Source: Gammaproteobacteria bacterium
GTDB lineage: Bacteria; Pseudomonadota; Gammaproteobacteria; Steroidobacterales; Steroidobacteraceae
Assembly (NCBI GenBank): GCA_020846815.1
Contig: JADLDF010000264.1
Coordinates: 1-5,393, forward strand
Length of the DNA stretch: 5,393 bases
Direction: 5' to 3'
In this document: in pieces, positions 4,954-5,393 of the stretch
Position numbering within the stretch: the stretch's first letter is position 1
How the letters are laid out: every line of letters starts with the position of its first letter
Notes under the pieces: generated by a model
Database searches by the model: none
Told to the model about the DNA's origin: nothing
Seen by the model: the letters and a program-made list of their open reading frames with translations, nothing else
Made by a program: the position numbers and the translations under genes

Positions 4954-5393
4954 TCAGGTCCCTCCGCTTCCGGAGGAGGCCGGTGCCGCATCGGGCAGCT
5001 CGATCTCGCCCTGCGAGCCGAAGCGCACGCTACGAAAACCGGTACCGGAGAGCTTGCCACTGAGGTCGTAGCGGATCCTGCCGCCGGGCTGGCCGCGCTC
5101 CATCGCGCCCATCGCACCGACCACCTGGCGCGCCATGCGCAGCGCCGAGACGGTGACCGGCACTGCGACGATCGCCTCGCCGTAGCGCGGCACGCTGCCG
5201 CGCACGTTGCTGACGCCGGTGGCGAAGGCCTTGTCCTGCACGTCGAGCTTCACGAACACGCCGTCGTAGTCGATCGGCGCATCGTTGGGATTCTGCACCC
5301 GCAGCTTCACCAGCAGGCGCAGCTCGAAACCTTGGCCCTGCAGCGGCTCGAGGCCGGCGACCATGATCTGCGGCGGATCGCGCTGCGGCAGCG
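4954..5393 (-). CDS. WHy/LEA-2-type protein, 5' end beyond window
   Basis: The C-terminal 145 or so residues of a protein with a WHy (water stress and hypersensitive response)/LEA-2 domain, a beta-sandwich found in plant desiccation proteins and in bacterial envelope proteins. Typical features are PPQIMVAGLEPLQ at the domain start, FELRLLVKLRVQNPNDAPI with the hallmark NPND, DGVFVKLDVQDKAFATGVSN, and VPRYGEAIVAVPVTVSALRM. The tail (ELPDAAPASSGSGGT) is a short disordered end. ATG 5364 is internal: the frame stays open upstream (PQRDPPQI precedes it), so the true start, probably with a lipoprotein signal as in bacterial relatives, lies past 5393. The TGA stop (4954-4956) directly abuts the hydrolase ATG, and the hydrolase ribosome binding site lies inside this gene's last codons, showing a two-gene operon. 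The role is probably stabilising or stress-related in the envelope; no enzymatic function is expected. Confidence 0.86.
   Translation of the reverse strand, partial: LPQRDPPQIMVAGLEPLQGQGFELRLLVKLRVQNPNDAPIDYDGVFVKLDVQDKAFATGVSNVRGSVPRYGEAIVAVPVTVSALRMARQVVGAMGAMERGQPGGRIRYDLSGKLSGTGFRSVRFGSQGEIELPDAAPASSGSGGT

Noticed and set aside
1..5393. A defence system or other new multi-gene system
   Set aside because: The nucleases lack partners, the other genes are envelope, regulatory or nucleoid proteins, and no mobile-element gene, CRISPR repeat or toxin-antitoxin pair is visible.

Overview
This is a GC-rich stretch (roughly 70% by eye) from a proteobacterium, most plausibly a gammaproteobacterium of the Nevskiales, Steroidobacterales or Xanthomonadales kind. 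That placement is inferred from gene content: a PolI-type 5'-3' exonuclease, a DUF411 protein, an alanine/lysine-rich histone H1-like protein and a WHy-domain protein. No rRNA, tRNA, CRISPR array or transposase is visible. Coding density is high, with no gene-free stretch over 300 bases.

Layout. Positions 1-1224 hold two minus-strand nuclease genes: an HNH endonuclease (1224-550) and, downstream of it, the start of a 5'-3' exonuclease/flap-type nuclease that leaves the window at position 1. Between them, directly against the HNH stop codon, is a perfect 19-bp inverted repeat with a 3-nt loop (509-549). It is AT-rich, carries four GATC sites and is unlike its surroundings. Positions 1353-1759 (minus) hold a DUF411 gene that looks broken: the signal segment and the conserved C-terminal domain are in different frames, and the CxxC-containing stretch that should lie between them is absent.

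Positions 1929-3521 (plus) hold a LacI-family regulator with an unusual basic N-terminal extension, followed 39 bp later by a histone H1-like protein, with a perfect 14-bp palindrome in the gap. A small cysteine-rich lipoprotein gene follows (3538-4047). Its 3' end overlaps the convergent minus-strand gene at 3936-4953, a membrane-anchored alpha/beta hydrolase carrying a one-base frameshift near position 4134. Upstream of the hydrolase, with TGA and ATG directly abutting, is a WHy/LEA-2-type protein (4954 to beyond 5393), so these two form an operon.

How they work together. The WHy protein and the hydrolase are probably co-translated envelope proteins. The LacI-type regulator may control itself and possibly the downstream H1-like gene. 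I see no convincing new multi-gene system. The unusual features are the 41-bp hairpin element at the exonuclease start, the two damaged genes (DUF411 and hydrolase), and the long convergent overlap. Two frame disruptions within 5.4 kb mean sequencing or assembly error has to be considered beside real gene decay.
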